64,000 nucleotides of DNA, from the NCBI RefSeq assembly GCF_017301735.1, contig NZ_CP071090.1, positions 5,818,001-5,882,000 of the forward strand. Reading direction: 5' to 3'. Shown here piece after piece: positions 1 through 10,881 of this stretch. This DNA comes from Pyxidicoccus parkwaysis (GTDB lineage: Bacteria > Myxococcota > Myxococcia > Myxococcales > Myxococcaceae). The notes beneath the pieces were generated by a model. The model saw nothing but the letters and a program-made list of their open reading frames with translations, had not been told where the DNA came from and did not search any database. Position numbers and translations under genes: made by a program. Every line of letters starts with the position of its first letter. The stretch's first letter is position 1.

Positions 1-200
1 CCCAGGCCGTCAGCGCCAAGGGCCAGGAGGGCTTCGTGTGGGTGGTGCAGGACGGCACGGTGCGCAAGCGCGACGTGCGCGTCGAGCGCGTGCTGCCCGG
101 TTACGTCCGTGTCCTCCAGGGCCTGGGCGCCGACGAGCGCGTGCTCGCCGACTCCTCCCTGGACGTGAAGGAGGGCACGGCCGTCCGCGTGGTGCAGTGA
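1..200 (+). CDS. RND efflux membrane-fusion (adaptor) protein, C-terminal end only
   Basis: The reading frame is open from base 3 to a TGA at 198-200 and gives the last 65 residues of a protein whose start lies outside the window. The fragment has the beta-barrel pattern of HlyD/AcrA-type adaptors: a VWVVQDGTVRKRDV strand pair, a GLGADERVLAD turn near the end and a short VKEGTAVRVV tail. Adaptors of this family are periplasmic, usually lipid- or membrane-anchored, and link an inner-membrane RND pump to an outer-membrane channel. The pump gene follows after 41 bases on the same strand, which supports the call. The substrate cannot be read from this fragment. Confidence 0.8.
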   Translation, partial: QAVSAKGQEGFVWVVQDGTVRKRDVRVERVLPGYVRVLQGLGADERVLADSSLDVKEGTAVRVVQ

Positions 201-241
201 CGCCTGCCCTCTCCTCTCATGACTTTTTTGGGAGCTCCTGA

Positions 242-3384
<3,143 letters not shown>

Positions 3385-3385
<1 letters not shown>

Positions 3386-3963
3386 TGCGGCGGCCGGACG
3401 ACAAGCCGGCCCTGCGCGCGAAGCCGCTCGCCCCCGCGGGCGAGCCGAAGCACGACCTGCACGAGGAGGGAGACCCGGCGGACGAGGGTCTCCCTTCCGG
3501 GGTGGATGAAGACAGGTCCACTCCGGAGTCCCGCCGGCTGCACGAGCTCGTCGTGCAGCTGGGCAGGTACCGCTCGCTGAGGGATCCGCTCCACGACATG
3601 TGCGAGGACCATCAGCTCACGCCGACGCAGGTCCATGCGTTGATGTGGCTGGGCAATGACGGTCCCACCAACGTGGGCGTGCTGGCGCAGCGCGTGGGCA
3701 TCACGAAGAAGACGATTACGGGCGTGGTGGACCGGCTGGAGGACATGAAGCTGGTGGAGCGCGCCCGGGACGCCGAGGACCGACGTGCCGTCGTCGCGCG
3801 GCTCACCCCGCAGGGGGCGGAGCTGTACCAGCAGCTCAACCGCAGCGTGAATGAAGGCCTGCGGCGCCTGCTGGAGATGATGGAGGCCGAGGACCAGGAG
3901 GCCCTGTTCGGCCTGCTGGAGCGGATGTTGAAGCGGCTTGCCACCCGCGAGCAGGCGGTGTGA
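3385..3963 (+). CDS. MarR-family transcriptional regulator
   Basis: A 192-residue winged-helix protein. An unusually long charged N-terminus (about residues 1-45) precedes the MarR fold. The recognition helix region reads VGVLAQRVGITKKTITGVVDRLE, and the wing contains RDAEDRRAVVARLTPQG, with the D-x-R-R signature of the family. MarR proteins are dimeric repressors released by small phenolic or lipophilic ligands, and often control a neighbouring efflux pump. Here the gene is the last of the adaptor-pump-regulator unit, overlaps the pump stop by one base and is followed within 11 bases by a hairpin terminator. It probably represses its own operon; the operator would lie upstream of this window. 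Confidence 0.93.
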
Positions 3964-3973
3964 GAGAGTGAGG

Positions 3974-4015
3974 ACGCGCGCCGACGGGACTTCCGCACGG
4001 CGCGCGTTCTGCTTT
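3974..4015 (+). terminator. Hairpin terminator after the efflux operon
   Basis: Perfect 10-bp stem (ACGCGCGCCG at 3974-3983 and CGGCGCGCGT at 3998-4007) with a 14-base loop, followed by the T-rich run TTCTGCTTT. It starts 11 bases after the MarR stop codon. Confidence 0.7.
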
Positions 4016-4024
4016 CCGCCGCGC

Positions 4025-5278
4025 ATGCGATTCGTGGTCATCCTCATTGCGGGAGTCGCTGCGCTGGCCGCACGCGCTTCGGATGCGCCGGCGTCTCGAG
4101 GCGCCGCGACTGGAGCGAAGGCAGCTGCGAGCCGGACTCCGCCTTCAACACCCGCACCCGAGCAGGGACATGTGACGCCACCGGCGGGGGCGGCCTCGGG
4201 ATTGGCCCCCTCCCCGCCTTCGCTGCTGGCAACGCGATGTCGCGCGTGGGCCGCGGACGCGCGCAATCCCTGGGCCCTGGCGCATGGCATGGTGCTGGAC
4301 GGACGTGACTTCCGTGCGAGCGACGGACGACCCGCGGCGGACGCGGTGGTGGCGGACTTCCTCCGCCGCCGGCCACGCGACGCCACGTCGGGCACGGACT
4401 TCTTCTTCGATGCCTTCACCGCGGACCGCACGCCGGTGGAGCCTCACCCTGCCCTTCAGTTGAAGACGCTGCTGCTCGCTGGCTACCCGTTGTCCCAGCG
4501 CTTCGAGGCGTCCTGGGGGCCGGTGACGCTGCGGGAGCTGGTCGAGGACCTGAAGCGCGACTTCCATCCCACGGTGGTCTCGTCTCCTGACGGAGCCTGG
4601 ACGCTGGATGCGCTGTCACAAGTGCTGAAGCCGGGCGCCACCTTCCGCGATGGCACCGGCGCCACCGTGCGCATCGACGCGGTGATGGAGACCGCGCTCA
4701 CCACGCTGGAGACGGCGAACGCCGAGCTGCGCGTGGGCCTGAAGGCTGGACGCGCCGAGGTGCCCAAGCGCGGCCAGGGCATCTACGCGCACCCGTGCGG
4801 CGGGCTTCACTACTTCCAGGCCGTGGCCGGCTGGGCGCGACACGCTTCCGTGCGCAAGACGTGGCGCAAGCGGCTGGACGCGCAGGTGGACGTGCTGCTG
4901 TACCGGCTGGACTCCGAGACGCGGCAGTACGAGAAGACTCTCGCCTCCGCGCCCGCGTACCGGCTCCAGCTCCTCGTGCAGATGCTGAAGTTCCACGGGC
5001 ACCTGCTGGAGACGCTGGGGCGCTACCGGGACGAAACGGGCTGGAAGCCCACGGACGCGCAGCTGCAGACGGTGGAGCGCGCGCGCACGTACCTCGAAGG
5101 CACGGTGCGCCGGCTCAACGAGCTCGGCGCGCTCAACGAATTGCCATCCATCGCCGCGAAGGACAGGCAGCTCGCGCTGGACCTCGTGGGCGACACGTGC
5201 CACGCCGCGCACGGTGAAGCGCTGTGGACGGGACGGCTCGACGTCAGTGCCCCAGGCGCTTCAGCTCCTCGTCGGTGA
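4025..5278 (+). CDS. Secreted hypothetical protein
   Basis: The chosen ATG at 4025 gives 417 residues starting with a clear signal peptide (MRFVVILIAGVAALAARAS, cleavage after the ARA motif). An upstream in-frame ATG at 3938 would overlap the MarR gene and lacks the signal, so I rejected it. After a Pro/Ala/Thr-rich stretch to about residue 65 comes a mostly helical domain with KTLLLAGYPLSQRFEASWGPVTL, a conserved-looking GIYAHPCGGLHYFQAV near the middle, and a Cys near the end. No enzyme motif is recognised. It is probably a periplasmic or exported myxobacterial protein of unknown role. Its 3' end overlaps the convergent CoA-transferase gene by 35 bases, so the two transcripts are antisense at their tails. 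Confidence 0.75.
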   Translation: MRFVVILIAGVAALAARASDAPASRGAATGAKAAASRTPPSTPAPEQGHVTPPAGAASGLAPSPPSLLATRCRAWAADARNPWALAHGMVLDGRDFRASDGRPAADAVVADFLRRRPRDATSGTDFFFDAFTADRTPVEPHPALQLKTLLLAGYPLSQRFEASWGPVTLRELVEDLKRDFHPTVVSSPDGAWTLDALSQVLKPGATFRDGTGATVRIDAVMETALTTLETANAELRVGLKAGRAEVPKRGQGIYAHPCGGLHYFQAVAGWARHASVRKTWRKRLDAQVDVLLYRLDSETRQYEKTLASAPAYRLQLLVQMLKFHGHLLETLGRYRDETGWKPTDAQLQTVERARTYLEGTVRRLNELGALNELPSIAAKDRQLALDLVGDTCHAAHGEALWTGRLDVSAPGASAPRR

Positions 5279-6416
5279 AGCCCGCCTCCTTCAACACCTC
5301 GCGCGAGTGCTGTCCCAGCGACGGCGGCTCGCGCAGCGGCGTGTCCCCCATGCGCAGTGGCGTCAACAGGTGCGTCACCTTTCGCCCCAGCCGCGCGTCC
5401 TCCGCCTCCACGAAGAGGCCACGTGCGCGGAGCTGCGCGTCGTTCAGCACCTCGTCCCCTTCCGCCACCGCCTCGATGCAAAGGTCCGTGCCCGCGAAGC
5501 GCTCCTGCCAGTACTTGAGCGGGTGCTCCGCGAACAGCCGCGTCAGCTCCGCCTTCACGCGCGCTCCCGCCTCGCCCGGCGCGTACGCGTCCTCCATCAG
5601 GTCCATCCGCCCCAGCCGCTCCAGCACGCCCGCGAAGAACTTCGGCTCCAGCGCGCCCACCGCCAGCCACCGGTCATCCGCCGTGCGGTACAGCCCGTAG
5701 CACGCGTACCCGCCATTGAGCGGCTCGCTCCCGCGCTGAAGCGGCCCACCCTCCATCCCCATGAAGAGCCGCGACGCCAGGTGCATGTGCAGGAAGGCCA
5801 CCGCCCCGTCCGTCATCGACACGTCGACGAAGCGTCCCTTCCCCGTGCGCTCGCGCTCGTGCAGCGCCGCGAGGATGCCCACCAGCGCGAAGAGGCTCCC
5901 TCCGCCGATGTCCCCCATCTGCACGCCCGGAAACGCCGGAGCCCCACCCGCCTCGCCCCCGTACCCGATGAGGCCCGCGCGGGCGACGTAGTTCAAGTCG
6001 TGCCCCGCCTTCAGCCGGTCCGGCCCCGTCTGCCCGTAGCCGGAGATGGCGCAGTAGATGAGGCGCGGGTTCTCCGCCCGCAGCACCGCCTCGCCCACGC
6101 CCAGCTTGTCCATGACGCCGGGCCGGAAGCTCTCCACCAGCACGTCGTAGCCGCGCACCAATCGCTTCAGCGCCTCGCGTCCTTCAGGCGTCTTGAGGTT
6201 CAGCGTCACCGAGCGCTTGTTCCGGTTGAGCCCGTAGAACAACCCGCTCACGTCGTCGCGCAGGGGCGGCATCTGCCGGACGTAGTCGCCACCTTCCGGC
6301 TCCTCCAGCTTGTCCACGGTGGCCCCCAGGTCCGCCAGCACCAGCGTGGCGTAGGGCCCCGGCAGCAGGCGCGACAAATCCAGGACGCGCAGGCCCGTGA
6401 GCGGAAGCGACGACAT
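5244..6416 (-). CDS. Class III CoA-transferase (CaiB/BaiF, alpha-methylacyl-CoA racemase-like)
   Basis: A 390-residue protein of usual family length. It begins LPLTGLRVLDLSRLLPGPYAT, the standard N-terminus of CaiB/BaiF enzymes. Asp169 in VQMGDIGGGSLFALVG is at the place of the catalytic aspartate of formyl-CoA transferase and alpha-methylacyl-CoA racemase. ADLGATVDKLEEPEGGD and SFRPGVMDKLG match conserved CoA-binding segments. Such enzymes move CoA between carboxylic acids or epimerise 2-methylacyl-CoA; the substrate cannot be told from sequence. The ATG has a GAGGAG site just upstream. The neighbouring SCP2 gene on the same strand (94 bases upstream) fits a role in branched fatty acid or sterol metabolism, which myxobacteria use heavily, but that is inference. 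Confidence 0.9.
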   Translation of the reverse strand: MSSLPLTGLRVLDLSRLLPGPYATLVLADLGATVDKLEEPEGGDYVRQMPPLRDDVSGLFYGLNRNKRSVTLNLKTPEGREALKRLVRGYDVLVESFRPGVMDKLGVGEAVLRAENPRLIYCAISGYGQTGPDRLKAGHDLNYVARAGLIGYGGEAGGAPAFPGVQMGDIGGGSLFALVGILAALHERERTGKGRFVDVSMTDGAVAFLHMHLASRLFMGMEGGPLQRGSEPLNGGYACYGLYRTADDRWLAVGALEPKFFAGVLERLGRMDLMEDAYAPGEAGARVKAELTRLFAEHPLKYWQERFAGTDLCIEAVAEGDEVLNDAQLRARGLFVEAEDARLGRKVTHLLTPLRMGDTPLREPPSLGQHSREVLKEAGFTDEELKRLGH

Positions 6417-6454
6417 GGGACTCCTCCAGGAAGACTTCAGCGGTGGAAACGACA

Positions 6455-6486
6455 GCGGCGCGGCCCCCGGAAGGAGGACGCGCCGC
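6455..6486 (-). terminator. Hairpin downstream of the SCP2 gene
   Basis: Perfect 8-bp inverted repeat (GCGGCGCG at 6455-6462, CGCGCCGC at 6479-6486) with a 16-base loop, 24 bases after the SCP2 stop. No clear U-tract, so termination is only suggested. Confidence 0.45.
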
Positions 6487-6509
6487 AGGGGCCCGAAGGC
6501 CGGAAGTCA

Positions 6510-6836
6510 TCACGCCAGCAGCTTGGCCAGCTTCATCGCGAGGCCCATGTCCATGGGCTTGAACTTCAGCTTGCCCTGCATGGCGGCCATCTGCGCGTTC
6601 AGCTTCTTCTCGCGAATCTTCACGAAGTCGTCGTTGCTCACGGACACCGTCATCTTCGGCGTGCCCTCGGCACCCTTGGACACCCAGTTGTCCGGCTTCG
6701 TCAGGTCCACCGTCCACTTGCCACCGTTATCGCCGGTGATGTCGAAGTGGATGATCGCGTTGATATCCTTGGCCAGCTCCGGCTTCTGCTTGAGGACGTT
6801 GGGGATTTCGTTCTCGATAATGTCCTGCGCGTTCAC
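6510..6836 (-). CDS. SCP2 sterol-binding domain protein
   Basis: A 108-residue single-domain protein with the SCP2 lipid-carrier fold. Typical features are the strand pair IIHFDITGDNGGKWTVDL, the segment MTVSVSNDDFVKI, and the C-terminal KLKFKPMDMGLAMKLAKLL that closes the lipid tunnel. Free-standing SCP2 proteins bind fatty acyl-CoA or sterols in the cytoplasm. The gene starts with GTG at 6836; AAGGAG seven bases upstream supports this choice. It lies upstream of the CoA-transferase gene and may deliver acyl-CoA substrates to it, although a hairpin between them suggests that they are not simply co-transcribed. Confidence 0.92.
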   Translation of the reverse strand: MNAQDIIENEIPNVLKQKPELAKDINAIIHFDITGDNGGKWTVDLTKPDNWVSKGAEGTPKMTVSVSNDDFVKIREKKLNAQMAAMQGKLKFKPMDMGLAMKLAKLLA

Positions 6837-6939
6837 GGCTCGCTCCTTGGCCTGGTCGTTGATTGGAGAATCAAGACACGGTGGGGACCGTAATGGCGCC
6901 CCCCTGGCAGGTCAAGACAAGCCGTGTGCCAACCGTTCG

Positions 6940-7350
6940 TCAGGCGCTGGTGGACGCAGCGGAGGGATTCAGCGAGCGGCGCACCATGTCCAGCAAGTCA
7001 TTCAGCTCGAATGGCTTGGCCAGGTGCCCCACCGCGCCGATGTCCGCGGCCTTGCTGCCCACGTTGCGGTCCGCGCTGAGGACGATGAGGGGGATGCCGG
7101 CCACCGCGGGCTTCTGCCGCATCCGCTGGGCGAACTCCCAGCCGTCCATCACCGGCATCATCAAGTCCAACAGGATGAGGTTGGGAGGCTCGGGCTCGAG
7201 CCGCTCCAGGGCCTCCTTGCCGTTGCGGGCGCGGCGAATCTCGAATCCCTCGGCCTCCAGAATCTCCGAGAGCGCCTCCAGGATGTCCGGGTCGTCATCG
7301 ACGACCAGGACCACTGGGGCGCCAGCATGCTGTGCATTGTGCGGGGTCAG
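6940..7350 (-). CDS. Single-domain response regulator (CheY-like receiver)
   Basis: The receiver domain is complete: acid pocket VVDDDPD, phospho-acceptor Asp62 in LILLDLMMPVMDG, and conserved Lys112 in GHLAKPF. There is no output domain. The in-frame sequence runs open to 7629, but there it overlaps the divergent kinase gene and is not protein-like. The best start is a CTG at 7348-7350 with AGGGAG six bases upstream; there is no ATG, and an in-frame GTG at residue 13 has no ribosome site. Phosphorylated single receivers act through protein contacts, for example with chemotaxis or kinase networks. The gene stands head to head with a histidine-kinase-like gene 157 bases away, its likely partner. 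Confidence 0.85.
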   Translation of the reverse strand: MTPHNAQHAGAPVVLVVDDDPDILEALSEILEAEGFEIRRARNGKEALERLEPEPPNLILLDLMMPVMDGWEFAQRMRQKPAVAGIPLIVLSADRNVGSKAADIGAVGHLAKPFELNDLLDMVRRSLNPSAASTSA

Positions 7351-7506
7351 AGCAGTCTCCCTGGGTGCGTCGCCGGGATTCTTCCACCATGCCTGCGTCC
7401 GGCGGCGCAAGAAAGTGCGCGAGCCCCATCCAACGGGGGCGCACGTTGCAAAACCGACAGTGGCTGTCCACCCTTTCCGTGACCTGCTGGACTGGAGGCG
7501 GAAAAC

Positions 7507-8526
7507 GTGGCGAGCCCGAGGGAGATGGGAGCAGGCGGTACCCCGGCAGCCCCGGGTCTCATCCTCCTCCCACGCCAGGGGAGCCCCCGCCTGCTCGGCC
7601 GCATGCTCCTCGAGCACCTGGGCCTGCACGAGCTCCCCTCGTCCGTGACGTCCGTGGAGGCGCTGCTGGGCGCCGCCGGCTTCCGGCCTCGCTCGGCGGA
7701 CCGGAGCCTCTGGGAGCGCGAGGGCCGCGCGGTGGTGGCCGGCGAGGAGGCACTCGAGGACGGCGCGCGGCTGCTATGGACCTTCCCCGTGCGCTGGGAC
7801 GAGGAGTCCATCCGCCAGCAGGTGCGCTACCTGGGGCTCGCGTCGCATGACCTGCGCGGCTCGCTCGCCAACATCCGCTCCTACGCGGCCCTGCTGCTGA
7901 ACGGGCGCTCGCCGCTGGAGCCCAAGGTGAAGCGGGGCCTGGAGGTGATTCTGCGCAACGCGGACCGCTCGCTGTCCTTCTCGCAGGACTTCTTCGACGC
8001 CAGCCGCGCGGACCTGGGCGCGCTCGCCTGTGAGCCGGAGCGGCAGTCGCTCCTGCCCCTGCTGGACGCGGCGGTGGAGCGCCAGCGCGCCGCAGCCACC
8101 GCCGCCAACGTCGCGCTGGTGCTGGACGTGGACCCGCAGGCGGGCCTGCCGGATGTGAATGTAGACGGTGCCCGCATCCAGCACGCGGTGGAGGCCTTCA
8201 TCCTGTACCACCTGGCGCGCGCCGAGGCCGGCGAGGTCATCCACCTGCGTGTGCGCCCCGCCCCACCCCACGTGCGCGTGGAGGTGCGCCGCGACGGGGT
8301 GCCCCTGTCCGACGAGGACGCCTCCGCCGTCTTCCAGCGCGAGGAGCGCGCCTTGCGCGAGAAGAAGCTGGAGGACCCGCTGCGCATCGCCCTGGCCCGC
8401 CAGGAGGTGGAGGCGCACGGCGGCGGCGTGGGAGTGGAAGTGGACCGCACCGGGAGTACCCTCTTCCTCACACTCTTCCTGGCCCCACCGGCCGAGCTTG
8501 GTCCTCCTGCGAGCATGCAGGTGTAG
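7507..8526 (+). CDS. Histidine kinase-like protein with degenerate ATPase domain
   Basis: GTG start at 7507 with GGAGG nine bases upstream; 339 residues, no membrane segment, so cytoplasmic. Residues about 1-100 are a poorly defined N-terminal region. Residues about 106-165 form a HisKA dimerisation helix pair with the phospho-acceptor candidate His114 in LASHDLRGSLANI. The following part has the length of a HATPase_c domain, but the motifs are eroded: the N-box position reads AFILYHLARAEAGE with no asparagine, and the usual D-x-G-x-G is replaced by VEVRRDGVPLSDED. It may therefore be catalytically weak or dead and act as a phosphotransfer or scaffold partner for the divergent receiver gene. 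Loss of kinase activity is inference; H-box recognition is firm. Confidence 0.8.
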   Translation: MASPREMGAGGTPAAPGLILLPRQGSPRLLGRMLLEHLGLHELPSSVTSVEALLGAAGFRPRSADRSLWEREGRAVVAGEEALEDGARLLWTFPVRWDEESIRQQVRYLGLASHDLRGSLANIRSYAALLLNGRSPLEPKVKRGLEVILRNADRSLSFSQDFFDASRADLGALACEPERQSLLPLLDAAVERQRAAATAANVALVLDVDPQAGLPDVNVDGARIQHAVEAFILYHLARAEAGEVIHLRVRPAPPHVRVEVRRDGVPLSDEDASAVFQREERALREKKLEDPLRIALARQEVEAHGGGVGVEVDRTGSTLFLTLFLAPPAELGPPASMQV

Positions 8527-8601
8527 GTCCCTTCCAGCTTTGCTGGCGGATGGAGGCGCCCACCGGTATGCTCCCGCGCGTTTACGCGAAGGAGCCGTCC
8601 G

Positions 8602-8841
8602 ATGCTCGGGCTGAAGCCTATGGAATTGATGCTGATCCTTTTCGTGCTGCTGCTCCTGTTCGGGGCCACGCGGCTGCCGCAGCTCGGCTCCTCCCTCGGG
8701 AGCGCGATCCGCAACTTCAAGAAGGGCTTCAACGGCGACGAGGACGCCGCCTCCGGTGGCCAGAAGCAGCCCGGCACGCTCGCCACCGGCGGCAACGTGG
8801 AGAAGGACGTCAAGTCGCAGTCGCCCAGCCACCACGCCTGA
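8602..8841 (+). CDS. tatA: Sec-independent translocase component TatA/TatE
   Basis: A 79-residue protein with the TatA layout: a short N-terminal transmembrane helix (about residues 7-22), the hinge FGATRLPQLGSSLGSAIRNFKKGF with the conserved FG and the amphipathic helix, then a hydrophilic Gly/Ser/His-rich tail. TatA oligomers form the pore that exports folded proteins across the inner membrane. AAGGAG stands close upstream of the ATG. No tatB or tatC is next to it, so this is an orphan copy; the partner genes must be elsewhere. Confidence 0.93.
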   Translation: MLGLKPMELMLILFVLLLLFGATRLPQLGSSLGSAIRNFKKGFNGDEDAASGGQKQPGTLATGGNVEKDVKSQSPSHHA

Positions 8842-8876
8842 AGTCGCGGCGCCCTTGAAGCGCCCCTGACGCACGA

Positions 8877-8919
8877 ACGCCCGAGCCACCCCGCCCAGTG
8901 CGCGAGGTGATTCGGGCGT
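8877..8919. terminator. Possible bidirectional hairpin between tatA and the acyl-CoA synthetase gene
   Basis: Inverted repeat ACGCCCGA (8877-8884) and TCGGGCGT (8912-8919) in the convergent gap, 27-base loop, followed on the plus strand by CGTCGTTT. The long loop makes this weak. Confidence 0.35.
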
Positions 8920-8966
8920 CGTCGTTTCCGGCCACTGCCTTGCCCCTCCAGCCCGGCCCCCAAGAT

Positions 8967-8987
8967 GGGAGCCGGGAGCCGGGAGCC
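8967..8987 (+). repeat. Three tandem copies of the heptamer GGGAGCC
   Basis: Three perfect GGGAGCC units in the convergent intergenic gap. Probably slippage-prone DNA; no function is apparent. Confidence 0.7.
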
Positions 8988-9009
8988 GGGCCGCGAGGCG
9001 CGCGGGACG

Positions 9010-10881
9010 TCAGTCCACGACGGTGGTGCCCTCGTACATGGTGTCAATCTGCGCCTTGTACTTGGTGTTGCAGACCTTGCGCTTCACGCTGAGCTTGGGC
9101 GTCAGCTCGCCCGTCTCCTGCGAGAAGTCCGCCTCCAGGATGGCGAAGCGCTTCACGGTGGCGTACGGCGGCATCTCCGCGTTGACGCCGTCCATGGCCG
9201 CCTTCACCGCGGCGTGGACCTCCGGGCGCTTCGAGTTCTCCGCGTAGGTGCCCACCGGCGCGCCCTTCTCCTGGAGGAGCTTGCGCGCGGCCTCGTCGGA
9301 GACGGTGATGAGCGTCACGAGGTACGGGCGCTTGTCGCCGTACACCATGGCCTGGCTGATGATGGGGTACGTCTTGAGCTGGTTCTCGATGTTCTGCGGC
9401 GCGACATTCTTTCCGCCCGCGGTGACGATGATGTCCTTCTTGCGGTCGGTGATGCGCAGGTAGTTGTCCGCGTCCAATTCGCCGATGTCACCGGTGTGGA
9501 ACCAGCCCTCGGAGTTGATGGCCTCGGCGGTGGCGGCGGGGTTCTTGTAGTAACCCTTCATGACGCCGGGGCCGCGGATGAGGATTTCGCCGTCGGAGGC
9601 AATCTTCAGCTCGCTGCCCGGCATGGGCGCGCCCACGGTGCCAATCTTGATTTTATTCTCGCGATTGACGGTGGTGCCGGCGGAGGTCTCCGTCAGGCCG
9701 TAGCCCTCCAGCACCTTGAGGCCCAAGAGGTCGAAGAAGTAGCCAATCTTCGAGGACAGGGGCGCACCGCCGGAGATGAAGATGCGCATGTTGCCGCCCA
9801 GCTTCTCGCTGATGGCGGCCTTCACCTTGGCGAACACCAGCTTCTTCGCGAGCGAGAAGGCCAGGGTGTTGTACTCGCGGCCCGCCTTGCGCGCCTCGAC
9901 GTACTCGTCGAAGAGCTTGAAGGCCCAGCGGAACAGCCGGCCCTTGAGGCCCGGCGCGGCGGAGCCGTTGGAGACGACGTTGTTGTAGACCTTCTCGAAG
10001 ACGCGCGGCACCGAGGGCAGCACGGTGGGCTTCGTCTCCACCAGGTTGGCGAGGAGCTTGTCCACCGACTCGGCGATGATGAGCCGGTAGCCCATGCTCA
10101 GCCACGCCGCCTTCACCACCTGCGCGAAGACGTGCGCCAGCGGCAGGAAGAGCATCACCGAGTCGCCCGGCTCCATCATGCCCACCGACTGGGAGGCCTT
10201 CGCCTCGTAGTACCAGTTGTTGTGGGTGAGGATGACGCCCTTGGGCTCGCCGGTGGTGCCGGACGTGTAGATGAGCGAGTTGGTGTCCTCCAGCTTGATG
10301 CCCGGCACGCGCTCGTCGAAGGCGCCGGGGTTGGCCTGGACGGCTTCGCGGCCCTGCTTCACCAGGTCCGAAAGCGTCATCTCCGCGCCGCCCGCGACAG
10401 CGCCTTCGAAGAGCACCACCCGCTTCAGCGAGGGCATCTCCGGCAGCTTCTGGCGGATGCGCGTGAGACGGCCCGCCTGCTTCGCGTCCTTCTCGTCGTT
10501 GTCGACGAAGAGGAACGACGTCTCCGAGTGGTTGATGATGTAGCGACACTCATCCGGCGTGTTGGACGCGTAGATGGGGACGGTGATGGCCTGCGCCCCG
10601 CTGATGGCGAGGTCACAGACAATCCACTGCAGGCTGGTGTTGGCGAAGATGGCCACCCGGTCTCCGGGCTTCACACCCTGGGCCACGAGCGCCTCGGAGA
10701 GCGTCTTCACCTCCTCGAGGATCTGCGCCCACGTGATGTCCTGCCAGCGTCCGTCCTTCTTGTACGTCGCGCCCACCTTGGAGGCGTTGCGCGCGTTCTG
10801 GACGAGCAGCTGGACCAGGTTGCCTTCTTGTGCCCCCCCGGCCGCGGGAGCCGGCGCTGCCATCTGATTCTCTGCTCTCAC
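9010..10881 (-). CDS. Long-chain acyl-CoA synthetase (AMP-forming, FadD/FAA1-like)
   Basis: A 623-residue enzyme of the AMP-binding superfamily that activates fatty acids with ATP and CoA. The P-loop-like motif YTSGTTGEPKG is at residues 205-215. Later come the acyl-adenylate motif GYGLTETSA (about residue 400), the ATP-binding GWFHTGDIG (about 470) and the hinge ITDRKKDIIVTAGGKNV with a catalytic lysine region. Length and the long linker match the eukaryote-like long-chain branch that myxobacteria often carry. It starts with GTG at 10881, where GAGGAG lies nine bases upstream; this GTG overlaps the TGA of the preceding TPR gene (GTGA), so the two genes are coupled. A downstream ATG at 10863 is the alternative start. 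Confidence 0.94.
   Translation of the reverse strand: MRAENQMAAPAPAAGGAQEGNLVQLLVQNARNASKVGATYKKDGRWQDITWAQILEEVKTLSEALVAQGVKPGDRVAIFANTSLQWIVCDLAISGAQAITVPIYASNTPDECRYIINHSETSFLFVDNDEKDAKQAGRLTRIRQKLPEMPSLKRVVLFEGAVAGGAEMTLSDLVKQGREAVQANPGAFDERVPGIKLEDTNSLIYTSGTTGEPKGVILTHNNWYYEAKASQSVGMMEPGDSVMLFLPLAHVFAQVVKAAWLSMGYRLIIAESVDKLLANLVETKPTVLPSVPRVFEKVYNNVVSNGSAAPGLKGRLFRWAFKLFDEYVEARKAGREYNTLAFSLAKKLVFAKVKAAISEKLGGNMRIFISGGAPLSSKIGYFFDLLGLKVLEGYGLTETSAGTTVNRENKIKIGTVGAPMPGSELKIASDGEILIRGPGVMKGYYKNPAATAEAINSEGWFHTGDIGELDADNYLRITDRKKDIIVTAGGKNVAPQNIENQLKTYPIISQAMVYGDKRPYLVTLITVSDEAARKLLQEKGAPVGTYAENSKRPEVHAAVKAAMDGVNAEMPPYATVKRFAILEADFSQETGELTPKLSVKRKVCNTKYKAQIDTMYEGTTVVD

Noticed and set aside
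3938..4024. Upstream start of the secreted protein at 3938
   Set aside because: It overlaps the MarR gene and adds a basic stretch before the signal peptide.
5214..6893. 559-codon plus-strand ORF over the CoA-transferase
   Set aside because: Low-complexity Arg/Gln/His product, antisense of the real gene.
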